A stretch of DNA of 64,000 bases from positions 46,587-110,586 of the forward strand of contig NZ_JACICD010000010.1 of the NCBI RefSeq assembly GCF_014195655.1. The letters are read 5' to 3'. Positions within the stretch are counted from its first letter, which is position 1. The number at the start of each line of letters is the position of its first letter. Both the position numbers and the translations under genes were made by a program. The notes under the pieces were generated by a model, which was not told where the DNA came from, did no database searches, and saw only the letters and a program-made list of their open reading frames with translations. Positions 19,427 through 26,920 of the stretch are shown one piece after another. Origin of the DNA: Ancylobacter tetraedralis (GTDB lineage Bacteria; Pseudomonadota; Alphaproteobacteria; Rhizobiales; Xanthobacteraceae).

Positions 19427-19545
19427 TCAGATTTCGGTTCGCTCCGCCGGGAGCAGCGCATCCTCCATATCGACACCAGGATATCGGATGGTGTTCTCAA
19501 TCTTGGAGTGACCGAGCAAGCTGCGCGCTCGCGGCTGGCATCATC
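19427..19545 (-). pseudogene. C-terminal remnant of a phage-type tyrosine integrase
   Basis: The minus strand reads LLGHSKIENTIRYPGVDMED and ends ALLPAERTEI-stop, the typical last 40 residues of XerC/phage-type integrases, with the conserved His and the nucleophilic Tyr. The frame breaks upstream, where ASRERAA continues in another frame. The rest of the gene is gone. About 430 bp (19338-19771) around it holds no intact gene. Confidence 0.7.
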
Positions 19546-19771
19546 ATACTGAGAATGGCCCATGTGAGTTCTCCTCGGCTTGATTGGCCAAGCAGGAAAC
19601 GCGCGAGCCACAACCGGTCAGCGGCCGTTTGCGGTCGGTCCGCCCTTGGGTGCCGAGGATCGAATAGCTTCCATGTAAAGCGGGCTCATCTCGACGCCCG
19701 CTTACTACCCCGAAGTGGACGATGAACTTCGTCCATGAAGCAGACCCGGAGGTCCTGTGCGCGCCCAGGCC

Positions 19772-20152
19772 TCATTGGACAACCGGTTCGTTCAGTAGCA
19801 CCCAGAGCTGCGCGATCCTGCCGTCGACGATCTGGGCGGCATCCGATCCTGTGACGGCGATGGGTCCGCCCTCGGGGCCAGCCTCCCAGCGGAGCACGCC
19901 CAGCCCGTGATGGCCGATACCACGACCAGACGGCGTGAAGCGGAAGGTGGGGCCGAACTGATCCAGAAGCTTGCCGGCGACGGCGGAGATCGCCTCCCGG
20001 CCAGTGACGACGCCATCGGGCTCGTACATCACGGGATCGGCGACGAAGAGTTCCTGGATCGCCTGCGCGCGCCTGTCGGCATCGCGCTCGTTGAAGACGC
20101 GCGCGAGATTGGCACGCAGCAGGTGGTCGTAATCGGGTTCCGGAATGGACAT
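19772..20152 (-). CDS. NTF2/SnoaL-like protein
   Basis: 126 residues (MSIPEPDYDHLLRANLARVF..., VMYEPDGVVTGREAISAVAG) with the NTF2-like fold pattern. It is the last gene of a three-gene minus-strand row with an F420-reductase-like protein and an SDR, 28 bp gaps between them, all divergent from a LysR gene. It probably binds or isomerises a small molecule handled by the SDR; no catalytic residue is claimed. Confidence 0.7.
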   Translation of the reverse strand: MSIPEPDYDHLLRANLARVFNERDADRRAQAIQELFVADPVMYEPDGVVTGREAISAVAGKLLDQFGPTFRFTPSGRGIGHHGLGVLRWEAGPEGGPIAVTGSDAAQIVDGRIAQLWVLLNEPVVQ

Positions 20153-20180
20153 GGGAGCGTTCCTTCTGTCTGAGGGGCGA

Positions 20181-20783
20181 TCAGCCGAACTTGACGAGGT
20201 TGAGGGCGGGCAGCGGGCCGCCGGGGAACTGCACCAGACGGCTGCCGAGGGCGAGCGGTCCGAGATCGATGCCGAAAAAGCCGAGCCGGTCGATCATAGC
20301 CCCTATCTCCGTCTTCGCCCGCGCGTCATCGCCGGAATAGAACAGCACCCGCCGGCCGCCATCGCTGGCCGGATCGCCCGCCACCAGATCCGGCCGAAGG
20401 TGATTGAACGCCTTCACCACTCGCGCGCCCGGCACCAGGTCGCCGACCACTTCGGACGACGAGCGGCTGCCGAGGTCGACCGGCTTGAACAGCGGCGCCT
20501 CGATGGGGTTGTTCGCATCGACCACGATGCGGCCGCCGAAATCCGGCAGGCCCGCCAGCGCGGCCGGGAGCTTCGACCAGTTGACCGCGACGAAGACAAT
20601 GGCACGGGCAGCGGCCTCCTCAACGGTGCCGGCGGTGATGCTCGGTCCGAGTGCCGCAACGATGTCGGCCAGGCTCTCGGGGCCTCGGCTGTTGGCCAGC
20701 GTCGCCTCGATGTCGTGCCGCGCGAGGGCGGTAGCGATGGCGCGGCCGATCTGGCCCGCGCCGATGATGCCGATGGAGGCCAT
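20181..20783 (-). CDS. NAD(P)-binding protein, F420H2:NADP oxidoreductase-like (COG2085)
   Basis: 200 residues starting MASIGIIGAGQIGRAIATAL, a Rossmann GxGxxG motif, then NSRGPESL for the NADP phosphate, VVDANNP and RVVKAFNHL, the pattern of COG2085 proteins. Outside F420-using lineages these act as NADP-dependent reductases of unknown substrate; no F420 biosynthesis gene is visible. It is the middle gene of the SDR-NTF2 operon. Confidence 0.8.
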   Translation of the reverse strand: MASIGIIGAGQIGRAIATALARHDIEATLANSRGPESLADIVAALGPSITAGTVEEAAARAIVFVAVNWSKLPAALAGLPDFGGRIVVDANNPIEAPLFKPVDLGSRSSSEVVGDLVPGARVVKAFNHLRPDLVAGDPASDGGRRVLFYSGDDARAKTEIGAMIDRLGFFGIDLGPLALGSRLVQFPGGPLPALNLVKFG

Positions 20784-20810
20784 GGCAGTTCTCCAATAAT
20801 CGGGTTGGGA

Positions 20811-21572
20811 TCAGGCGGACTGGCCGCCGTCGACATTGAGCGTGGCGCCGGTGATGTACCCGGCGTCCGGGCCGGCAAGGAACGCGACCGCCGCCGCGAT
20901 ATCCTGCGGCTGGCCATAGCGCCCGAGTGCCGCCAGCTTGTTCAGCGTTTCCGCGAACGGCCCGTCCTGCGGGTTCATCTCGGTGTCGATGGCGCCGGGC
21001 TGGATGACATTGACGGTGATGTTGCGGGGGCCGAGATCGCGGGCCCAGCCGCGCGTATAGGCGGCGACCGCCGCCTTCGTCGCGACATAGTCGGCCGCAC
21101 CGGCGAAGCGGATGTGGACCGCGCCCGTCGTGCCGATCGAGATGATGCGCCCGCCATCGGACATCAGCGGCACGGCGGCCCGAACCGCAACGGCCACGCC
21201 CTTGACGTTGATGTCCAATTGGCGGTCGAAGGCGGCGGGATCGACCTTGGGGTCATCGACCCTGCCCGTGACGAAAACCCCGGCCGAGTTCACAAGAATG
21301 TCGAGCCGACCGAGTGCGGCGTGCGCCTCACGCACAAGCGCCTGAACGTCGGCGGGCGACGCCTGGTCGGCTTTTATGGCGACCGCCCGGCGGCCGAGCG
21401 CCTCCACCGCGCGGACAACCTGCTGCGCCCGCTCCGGTGAGGCGCTGTAGCTGAAGGCGACATCGGCGCCGTCCTCGGCAAGGCGGCGCACGATCGCCGC
21501 GCCGATGCCGCGCGAGCCGCCGGTGACGAGCGCCACCTTACCGGTGAGCGGGTGGGAAAGGCGGGGCATCAT
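20811..21572 (-). CDS. Short-chain dehydrogenase/reductase (FabG-like)
   Basis: 253 residues: TGGSRGIGAAIVRRL cofactor motif near 18, LVNSAGV, Ser of SIGTTG, YVATK catalytic Tyr/Lys and a C-terminal YITGATLNVDGGQSA, typical of FabG-like oxidoreductases. The ATG at 21572 has ggag at good spacing, preferred over an in-frame GTG at 21578. It is first in the row with the COG2085 protein and the NTF2-like protein, divergent from a LysR gene. Confidence 0.88.
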   Translation of the reverse strand: MMPRLSHPLTGKVALVTGGSRGIGAAIVRRLAEDGADVAFSYSASPERAQQVVRAVEALGRRAVAIKADQASPADVQALVREAHAALGRLDILVNSAGVFVTGRVDDPKVDPAAFDRQLDINVKGVAVAVRAAVPLMSDGGRIISIGTTGAVHIRFAGAADYVATKAAVAAYTRGWARDLGPRNITVNVIQPGAIDTEMNPQDGPFAETLNKLAALGRYGQPQDIAAAVAFLAGPDAGYITGATLNVDGGQSA

Positions 21573-21608
21573 CTTCACTCCGTTGATGTTCGTTGAGGTG
21601 AAGATGGC

Positions 21609-21620
21609 GGGAAAATTCCC
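21609..21620. promoter_or_regulatory. Perfect dyad in LysR-SDR divergent promoter
   Basis: gggaaaattccc is a perfect 12-bp palindrome midway between the divergent SDR and LysR genes and could be the LysR binding site. Confidence 0.4.
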
Positions 21621-21677
21621 AACCCATTAGTCCTGAATAGTTTGACAGATTGGCAAGTGATTGTTGAAAGTAAGCAC

Positions 21678-22607
21678 ATGGAGACCCTCGCCAATCTCGA
21701 AGCGTTCATGCGCAGTGCCGAGCATGGCAGCTTCTCGGAGGCCGCCCGCCGGCTGTCGCTGACGCCGGCTGCGGTGAGCCGCAACGTCGCCATGCTGGAG
21801 CGCAATCTCGGTGTGCGCCTGTTCACCCGCTCCACTCGCCGGCTGACCCTGACCGAGGCCGGCGAAACCTTCCGGCAGTCGATCGGTGACAAGCTCGAAG
21901 GGTTGCAGGCGGCGATCGCCGGTATTTCCACTGAGGGCGCCGAGCCGGCCGGAACGCTAAAGGTCAGCCTGCCGCCGACCTTCGGGCTCACCTACCTGAT
22001 GCCGCTTCTGCCGGGCTTCATGGCCCGCTATCCGCGCATCAAGCCGGAATGGCATTTCGAGAACCGGGCGGTCGATCTGATCGCCGAGGGCTATGACGCG
22101 GCCATTGGCGGCGGGTTCGAGCTGTCGCCCGGCATCGTCGCCCGTGCCCTGGCCCCGGCTCACCTCGTCGCCGTGGCGTCGCCGGCCTATATGCGCGGCC
22201 GTGTGCCGCCGTCCGATCCGACAGGGCTCGCCGACCTCGACGGCATCGTCATGCGCAATCTGCGCAACGGGCGGATCCTCCGCCGGACCATGCGCGATGT
22301 CGCTGGTCAGGAGGTCCTGGCGACTCTGCGTGAAAGCATCGTCGTCAACGAGCCGGCCGCCATGCGCGAGGCGGCCCTGCTCGGCCTCGGCGTCGCCCTG
22401 CTGGTGGTGCCGGATGTGCTGTCGGAGCTGGAGGACGGCAGCCTCATCCGCCTCGTGCCGCGCTGGTACTGCGACGCAGGGGCGATCTCGATCTACTACC
22501 CTTCTCGCACGCTGCTTCCCGCGAAGTCCCGGGTGTTCATCGACTGGGTCGGCGACGCCTTCAAAGCGAAGAGGCTCGCCGAAAGGTTCGCTGGGAGCCT
22601 CGCCTAG
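21678..22607 (+). CDS. LysR-family regulator
   Basis: 309 residues with the DmlR/AaeR-like N-terminus (METLANLEAFMRSAEHGSFS, EAARRLSLTPAAVSRNVAML, LFTRSTRRLTLTEAGE) and effector domain. The ATG at 21678 starts the conserved helix; the frame extends 12 codons to a TTG. It is divergent from the SDR-COG2085-NTF2 operon and is the probable activator. Confidence 0.88.
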   Translation: METLANLEAFMRSAEHGSFSEAARRLSLTPAAVSRNVAMLERNLGVRLFTRSTRRLTLTEAGETFRQSIGDKLEGLQAAIAGISTEGAEPAGTLKVSLPPTFGLTYLMPLLPGFMARYPRIKPEWHFENRAVDLIAEGYDAAIGGGFELSPGIVARALAPAHLVAVASPAYMRGRVPPSDPTGLADLDGIVMRNLRNGRILRRTMRDVAGQEVLATLRESIVVNEPAAMREAALLGLGVALLVVPDVLSELEDGSLIRLVPRWYCDAGAISIYYPSRTLLPAKSRVFIDWVGDAFKAKRLAERFAGSLA

Positions 22608-23082
22608 GAGCGCCAGTCTTTCTCGATCTGTTAGTCGGCCGAGCCTGGTCAGAGGACGTGTGCGGTTGAACGCTGCGGAGGGCATTCGTGCGGCAGCGCT
22701 CGACGATAAGGGCTGACGTTCGACTCCGCCTGGACGTTCGCCCTTGAGCTGGAGAGCGGCGCAGTCCGGCGGGTGCTCGAAGACTGGACGCTGCCGCCCG
22801 TCGATCTGTGGGCCGTATCACACGGGGTGCCTCGCCAGCTCCAAGGCGCGCGCCTTGGCCGATTGTGCGCAGAGCATCCTGGAAAAATAGGGATACTCGC
22901 GATGTACCGCGACGCGCGAGAGGCAGACGTTCGCTGCGCAGACGACGAGTGGTCGGTTTGGGGCCGGGAGCGGACTGGCAGGTTTCGGCTGGCAACCTTA
23001 AGAAAGCAGACCTGCGTTCAGCCAACAGCCCCTGCCGCAAAGACTCAGCGGAGGACGTTCAGTCCGTCTGCAGCACTCTCCT
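22608..23082. repeat. Non-coding stretch with a dispersed repeat copy
   Basis: No gene is supported. About 22927-22981 repeats the element seen at 14523-14572 (gttcgctgcg...cggtttggggccggg). The sequence just before 23083 joins abruptly to the tail of an XRE-type gene, so a recombination or deletion endpoint probably lies here. Confidence 0.45.
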
Positions 23083-23200
23083 ATTACGGCTTGAAACCGG
23101 TGCAAAAGAACCGACGGACGAAATGCGGGATGCGTTAGCCGCGGTCCTGACGGTCACTCCCGCTTTTTTTTTCGACGCCGGCGGTCAATCCCGTGCGTGA
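23083..23200 (+). pseudogene. Truncated XRE-type helix-turn-helix gene
   Basis: Only the end of an XRE HTH domain remains: RLETGAKEPTDEMRDALAAV, then LTVTPAFFF, a pattern typical of the last helices of HTH_XRE proteins that partner ImmA proteases. The DNA recognition helices are missing upstream, replaced by unrelated repeat-like DNA. Its TGA overlaps the GTG start of the ImmA gene, so the two were translationally coupled. Confidence 0.6.
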
Positions 23201-24095
23201 AGAAGATTGCCATTTTCGTCGGTTGGCGAGCGCCCCACGGGGGTTAGTCGCCCAAGCTGTGGCGCGGGGGACAGCGGTAGAGGTGCTGGTGAATGGGCTT
23301 GAAGCGCTTGTGCGATTGCCAGACGTGAATTTTCCGGAATTCGCGCGCCCGGAAACGTCGGATGCGATCGAGAGTGTTGCCGCGGACGCCCGACTGCATT
23401 GGGGACTTGGTCTCGACGGCCCGATCACCAGCATGACCCGCGTCTTGGAAAATGCAGGCGCAGTCGTCGTTCAATTCGATGATCTTACCGACCGCATTGA
23501 CGCGTTGTCGATGGCCCGGCGTCGGCCGATCGTGGTTCGATCGACAGCGAAGGCCGCAGGTGCCCGATTACGCTTTGACCTCGCGCATGAGGCTGCACAT
23601 CTGGTCATGCATCAGGGCATTATTACGGGCGACAGCGTCACTGAAGGAGAAGCTCACCGCTTCGCTGGTGCGTTTTTGATCCCGCGCACCGCCTTTGCAC
23701 GGGAGTTCCCGCGGACCCGACGGGTGCTCGACTGGAACGCCTTATTCGCGATGAAGCTGCGCTGGAAGGTTTCGGTTCGCGCGATCGCCCGACGCGCATT
23801 CGATCTGGGACTGATCGATGCTGCGCAATATCGAACGGCCAATATCCAGCTAGTGAAGACCGGGCAGGCGAAGACCGAGCGGTATGATGATCACATCGCC
23901 ATCGAAGAGCCGGAGTTGCTGAATTCGGCCATCGCGTGGCTTATGAAACGAGAAGGTATCGGTCTCCATCGCCTGCTGTCCGATCTCGGCATGGCACCTG
24001 AGCTGTTCACACGCCTGACCGGCCAGCTGCTGCCGCACCTCCCAGAAAACGTCGTGTCGTTCCCTACGACCGGCACGATAAGGCCACCGTCATGA
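23193..24095 (+). CDS. ImmA/IrrE-family metallopeptidase
   Basis: 300 residues starting at GTG. The zinc protease motif HEAAH (in DLAHEAAHLVMH, about residues 132-136) and GEAHRFAGAFLIP place it in ImmA/IrrE, proteases that cut XRE repressors to switch on mobile-element or stress genes. Residues 180-300 form a helical C-terminal region. The XRE partner domain lies upstream as a separate, truncated remnant. The TIR gene starts within its stop codon (ATGA overlap), so protease and TIR protein are made together; the protease could act as sensor or activator of a TIR effector. That role is inference. Confidence 0.85.
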   Translation: MREEDCHFRRLASAPRGLVAQAVARGTAVEVLVNGLEALVRLPDVNFPEFARPETSDAIESVAADARLHWGLGLDGPITSMTRVLENAGAVVVQFDDLTDRIDALSMARRRPIVVRSTAKAAGARLRFDLAHEAAHLVMHQGIITGDSVTEGEAHRFAGAFLIPRTAFAREFPRTRRVLDWNALFAMKLRWKVSVRAIARRAFDLGLIDAAQYRTANIQLVKTGQAKTERYDDHIAIEEPELLNSAIAWLMKREGIGLHRLLSDLGMAPELFTRLTGQLLPHLPENVVSFPTTGTIRPPS

Positions 24096-25072
24096 CAACC
24101 GGTTTCATTTCCTATACCCACGCTGACACCGCGCTGAAGGAGCAACTCATTCGTCACCTCGCGCCGTTGCGGCGCGAAGGCTTGATCCACCTTTGGCATG
24201 ACGGGCTGCTTCGCCCGGGCGAACATCTCGATCCGGCGGTGCAAGCTGCGCTAGCGGCGTCGGATATCGTGATTCTGCTCGTATCAGCGGACTTCATCGC
24301 CTCTGAATATTGTTACGAACAGGAGATGCTGCGGGCGTTCGCGCGGCAGCGGGACGGCACGGTGCGTGTGATCCCGATTATCTTGCGACCTTGCCAATGG
24401 AAAGGCGTGCCCATCGGGAGCGATAAGACGTTGTCGGAGTTTGTCGCGCTGCCCAAGGACGGCAAGGCGGTCATCAGCTGGCCCGATACCGACACCGCAT
24501 TCGACAACGCGGTTGGCGCTATCCGGGACATGCTCAGGGTGGACAACGGGAATGGAATACAGGACGAAGCCGGCAGTGCGCCGACGAATGATGCCGCGGC
24601 ACGGCTCCCTCGAACCGGTTCTGCCAGCCTGCTCGGTATTGCTGCAAAACCAACCGACCTCGACCGCGATCGCTTTCTCCGCACCGGTTATATGACGACG
24701 GCTGCGCTGTTCGAGGAGAAGCTCGCCGAGTTGAAGGCGTCGGACGCCCGCATCGATACCGACTTCGAGCGGATCGACAGCCGATCGTTCGCGGCCAGCG
24801 TCTACCTTGGCGGCAAGCGCGTCGGCCAGGTGAGCATATGGCATGGGGGCGATATGTGGCGGAATGCGCTTTGCCTCAGCTACGACACCGCCACCAGCAC
24901 GCGAAATTCGATGAACGACTGGCTGCCGATCGAAGATACGCCGCAGGGTCTCGCCTTCGGCGCCGGCAACGCGATGTTCCGACAGCGGGCCGGAGGGCCT
25001 CTCGATGCCGATGGGGCGGCCGGCTACTTCTGGGAGAACTTTCTAGAACAGGTCCGTAGCCGCATCCGCTGA
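24092..25072 (+). CDS. TIR-domain protein
   Basis: 326 residues. Residues 1-150 form a TIR domain: GFISYTHADTALKEQL, LWHDGLLRPGEHLDP, SDIVILLVSADFIASEYC, then RVIPIILRPCQWK. A glutamate at 76 or 78 sits where NAD-cleaving TIRs have the catalytic Glu. Residues about 190-326 form a second, unrecognised alpha/beta domain (ALFEEKLAELKASDARIDTD, GKRVGQVSIWHGG). Bacterial TIRs commonly consume NAD+ or make signalling nucleotides in anti-phage defence. It is coupled to the ImmA protease by a 4-bp overlap. No STING, ThsA or other known TIR partner is nearby. Confidence 0.85.
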   Translation: MTTGFISYTHADTALKEQLIRHLAPLRREGLIHLWHDGLLRPGEHLDPAVQAALAASDIVILLVSADFIASEYCYEQEMLRAFARQRDGTVRVIPIILRPCQWKGVPIGSDKTLSEFVALPKDGKAVISWPDTDTAFDNAVGAIRDMLRVDNGNGIQDEAGSAPTNDAAARLPRTGSASLLGIAAKPTDLDRDRFLRTGYMTTAALFEEKLAELKASDARIDTDFERIDSRSFAASVYLGGKRVGQVSIWHGGDMWRNALCLSYDTATSTRNSMNDWLPIEDTPQGLAFGAGNAMFRQRAGGPLDADGAAGYFWENFLEQVRSRIR

Positions 25073-25565
25073 GCTTGGTTCGGTCAGCATCGGCGATGCC
25101 AGCGGTCCGGCTCGGCGGTGTCGGCGAAGGCTGCGCATAGCTGCACCAGTTGCGTTGGGGCGATCCCCGCTCTTTTCGGAAGCGCGGCACGCACCGTTGC
25201 GACGAAGCCGTTGCCGTCGACGCTAGGTGGGCAGCGTTCGACGGCGGAGCGGACGCCCTGTGTGATGCCAGGCACGCTTCTAGACTGGCTGCGCCGACTT
25301 CGAAATGCCGGGATCTGGGAGGCGTAGCTGCCGACCCGTTAAACCTGAACGAACGGCTGCTTTGAGGGCGCAAAGCGGGCGTTCGCAACGGCGTGTCGGG
25401 AAGGCCGCTTTGGGTCAGATTCGACCAGAACGGCGACGCCGATGATTGGCTCTGCCTAGGATCCAGGCCGTACTCAGGGCCATTCGGTCACGGCCAAGAC
25501 CACCATCGCGCCGCTCCCAAGACGCCTCTGCATATCCCATGGCGTGCGCGGCGGACCGCTACTGA
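25073..25565. repeat. Island right-end region, degraded, with a REP-like hairpin
   Basis: No intact gene is supported. A short minus-strand frame (25084-25275) reads like protein but is not recognised. At about 25350-25385 a hairpin-forming sequence (gaacg...gctttg/caaagc...cgttc) resembles alphaproteobacterial intergenic palindromic repeats. Confidence 0.4.
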
Positions 25566-25670
25566 TCCAGGAATCGTTGTGGGGCGAATAGTTGGGCAAC
25601 GCAGCCTCATGCCCAGCTTTCCATACCGCTACACCGCCGCTTCCAGTGAGTGTCGGTATCGGTGACTGCG
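25566..25670 (+). pseudogene. Remnant of DUF2274 gene 3' end at right border of island 1
   Basis: This segment is homologous to 61229-61335, where it is the tail of a recognisable DUF2274 gene; both end in the same residues, SSECRYR, before the att left arm. Here only the final part survives. DUF2274 genes normally end the trb conjugation operon of integrative conjugative elements, so island 1 descends from such an element. Confidence 0.6.
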
Positions 25671-25696
25671 CACCCCCGCAACCACTGATACCGACA
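25651..25696. other. attP-like junction between two tandem elements
   Basis: Left arm tgtcggtatcggtg (25651-25664) and right arm cactgataccgaca (25683-25696) form an inverted repeat with one mismatch. The dyad centre falls at 25673-25674, precisely where the direct repeat with tRNA-fMet begins. This is the form expected of a serine-recombinase attP with central crossover. Because the left arm comes from the end of island 1 and the right arm from the start of island 2, the tandem junction recreates attP. Confidence 0.7.
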
Positions 25697-25955
25697 AACC
25701 CGCAGCCTCGGCTGCGGGTTTTGTTGCTTTAATGGTCTTTCCGATGGCCTGGCGCTCGGTCCATTCGAGGATGGTGCGCAGTTCGCCGTGCAGCGCCGCG
25801 AACATCTCGCCTCGTTCATTGCCGGGCGTCAGCACGATCCGATCGATCAGCAGCCGCAAAGCTTCCGTTGCCTGTGGCCTCTCCTCTGGCCGGTTCAGCG
25901 CCTGGGTCAGAGTTGCGACCTTGCTCGCATAGTCGGCGTCGGCCCTGGCCAGCAT
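25673..25955 (-). pseudogene. Serine recombinase C-terminal remnant (right copy of 283-bp repeat)
   Basis: Near-identical to the last part of the island recombinase at 5995-6277. It encodes the C-terminal about 95 residues (ADYASKVATLTQALNRPEER to AAGLSVSVVAG), then diverges to VRSHRYRHSLEAAV because it faces the attP arm rather than the tRNA. The remainder of the gene has been lost at an IS1182-type remnant. It marks the left end of a second element of the same integrase family. Confidence 0.85.
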
Positions 25956-26704
25956 AGATGCTCATGCTCCCAGCACGTGATCCGGCGCTCTTTGGCGGTG
26001 GTGAATTGCGTCTTGATCCTGCAGGCGAGGCAGGCGGCCGTCGACCCCTAGCGCCGCAAGTCCATAGCCGTCTCGACAGTGCTCAAGTGGTAGGTCAGGA
26101 CAGCGCCCGTCGGGCAGCGATACGCATCCTTGTCAGGGAGATAGACGAAGTCCTGCTTTGCCGCAGCGTTCCAACGCCTTCGCGCCCGATGTCTGCGACC
26201 TGCGCAGCGTCACGGTGAGACCGGCATCCACGCATTCCTTGATCCGCTCGCCGTCGAAGTAGCCGCGATGTGCGATGACATGGAGTTCATCGGCACCGAG
26301 CGTCGGCTGCGCCGCCTTGGCCATGGGCGCCAGTTGTGCGCCGTCGTTGCCGATGTTGGCGACCTCGTGGGTCACGATCCCATGCTTCGCCTCGACGGCG
26401 ACCTGCACAGTGTGCCCACGACGCCGGAGCCCCGGCCGCTCGTCGCCACCGAGCGAGCGTCGGGATCGGTGAGAGAGAAATGCGGGTCGGGTGATTGCCG
26501 CATCGACGGGTCGGGTGCGTCGATGGTCGACCGGCCGCCCCGTGCTCGCCGGCAGCGCGCCGCCGAAGCCGAGACCTGGCACGTAAGCGCATCGACGAAG
26601 GCCTCCATCACGTGAACCGGGTGGTTCTCCTCCACCCAGTCGTCGAGACACCGGGGCAGGCGGCAGAGCTGGGATCGATCCGCGCCTTCCACGAAACGGC
26701 CCAT
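25956..26704 (-). mobile_element. Decayed IS1182-family transposase
   Basis: The minus strand carries scattered but recognisable pieces of an IS1182-type transposase: N-terminus MGRFVEGADRSQL...CLDDWVEENHPVHVMEAFVDAL; HTVQVAVEAKHGIVTHEVAN with IGNDGAQLAPMAKAA; IAHRGYFDGERIKECVDAGL; KQDFVYLPDKDAYRCP; and a tail like IKTQFTTAKERRIT...WEHEH. Frames change between pieces and the middle is deleted, so it is inactive. It abuts the recombinase remnant at 25955, suggesting that it replaced the rest of that gene. Terminal inverted repeats are not recognised. Confidence 0.8.
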
Positions 26705-26920
26705 CCGAACCCTCCCGTATTCCTGCGCGGAGATTTTTCCCGACTCGCCTGCTTTAGGTCAGGAGCACTCACTCGATCGTCGGTGGCGAACGGACGATCG
26801 ATCCTTGCCCCGCAACTACGATGCTCAAGGTCCGATCGGGCTATAGTCGATCGTGGACGGGAGCTTACTCCTGCCTGACATGAGGAGTTTGGAACGGCCC
26901 CGGACCGCGGCCCTGCTCCT

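Noticed and set aside
25393..25665. 90-codon plus-strand frame at the end of island 1
   Set aside because: Only its tail matches the DUF2274 remnant at 61.3 kb; the upstream part is degraded sequence, so it is treated as a remnant rather than a gene.
26268..26878. Plus-strand frames within the IS remnant
   Set aside because: They are antisense to recognisable IS1182 transposase fragments.
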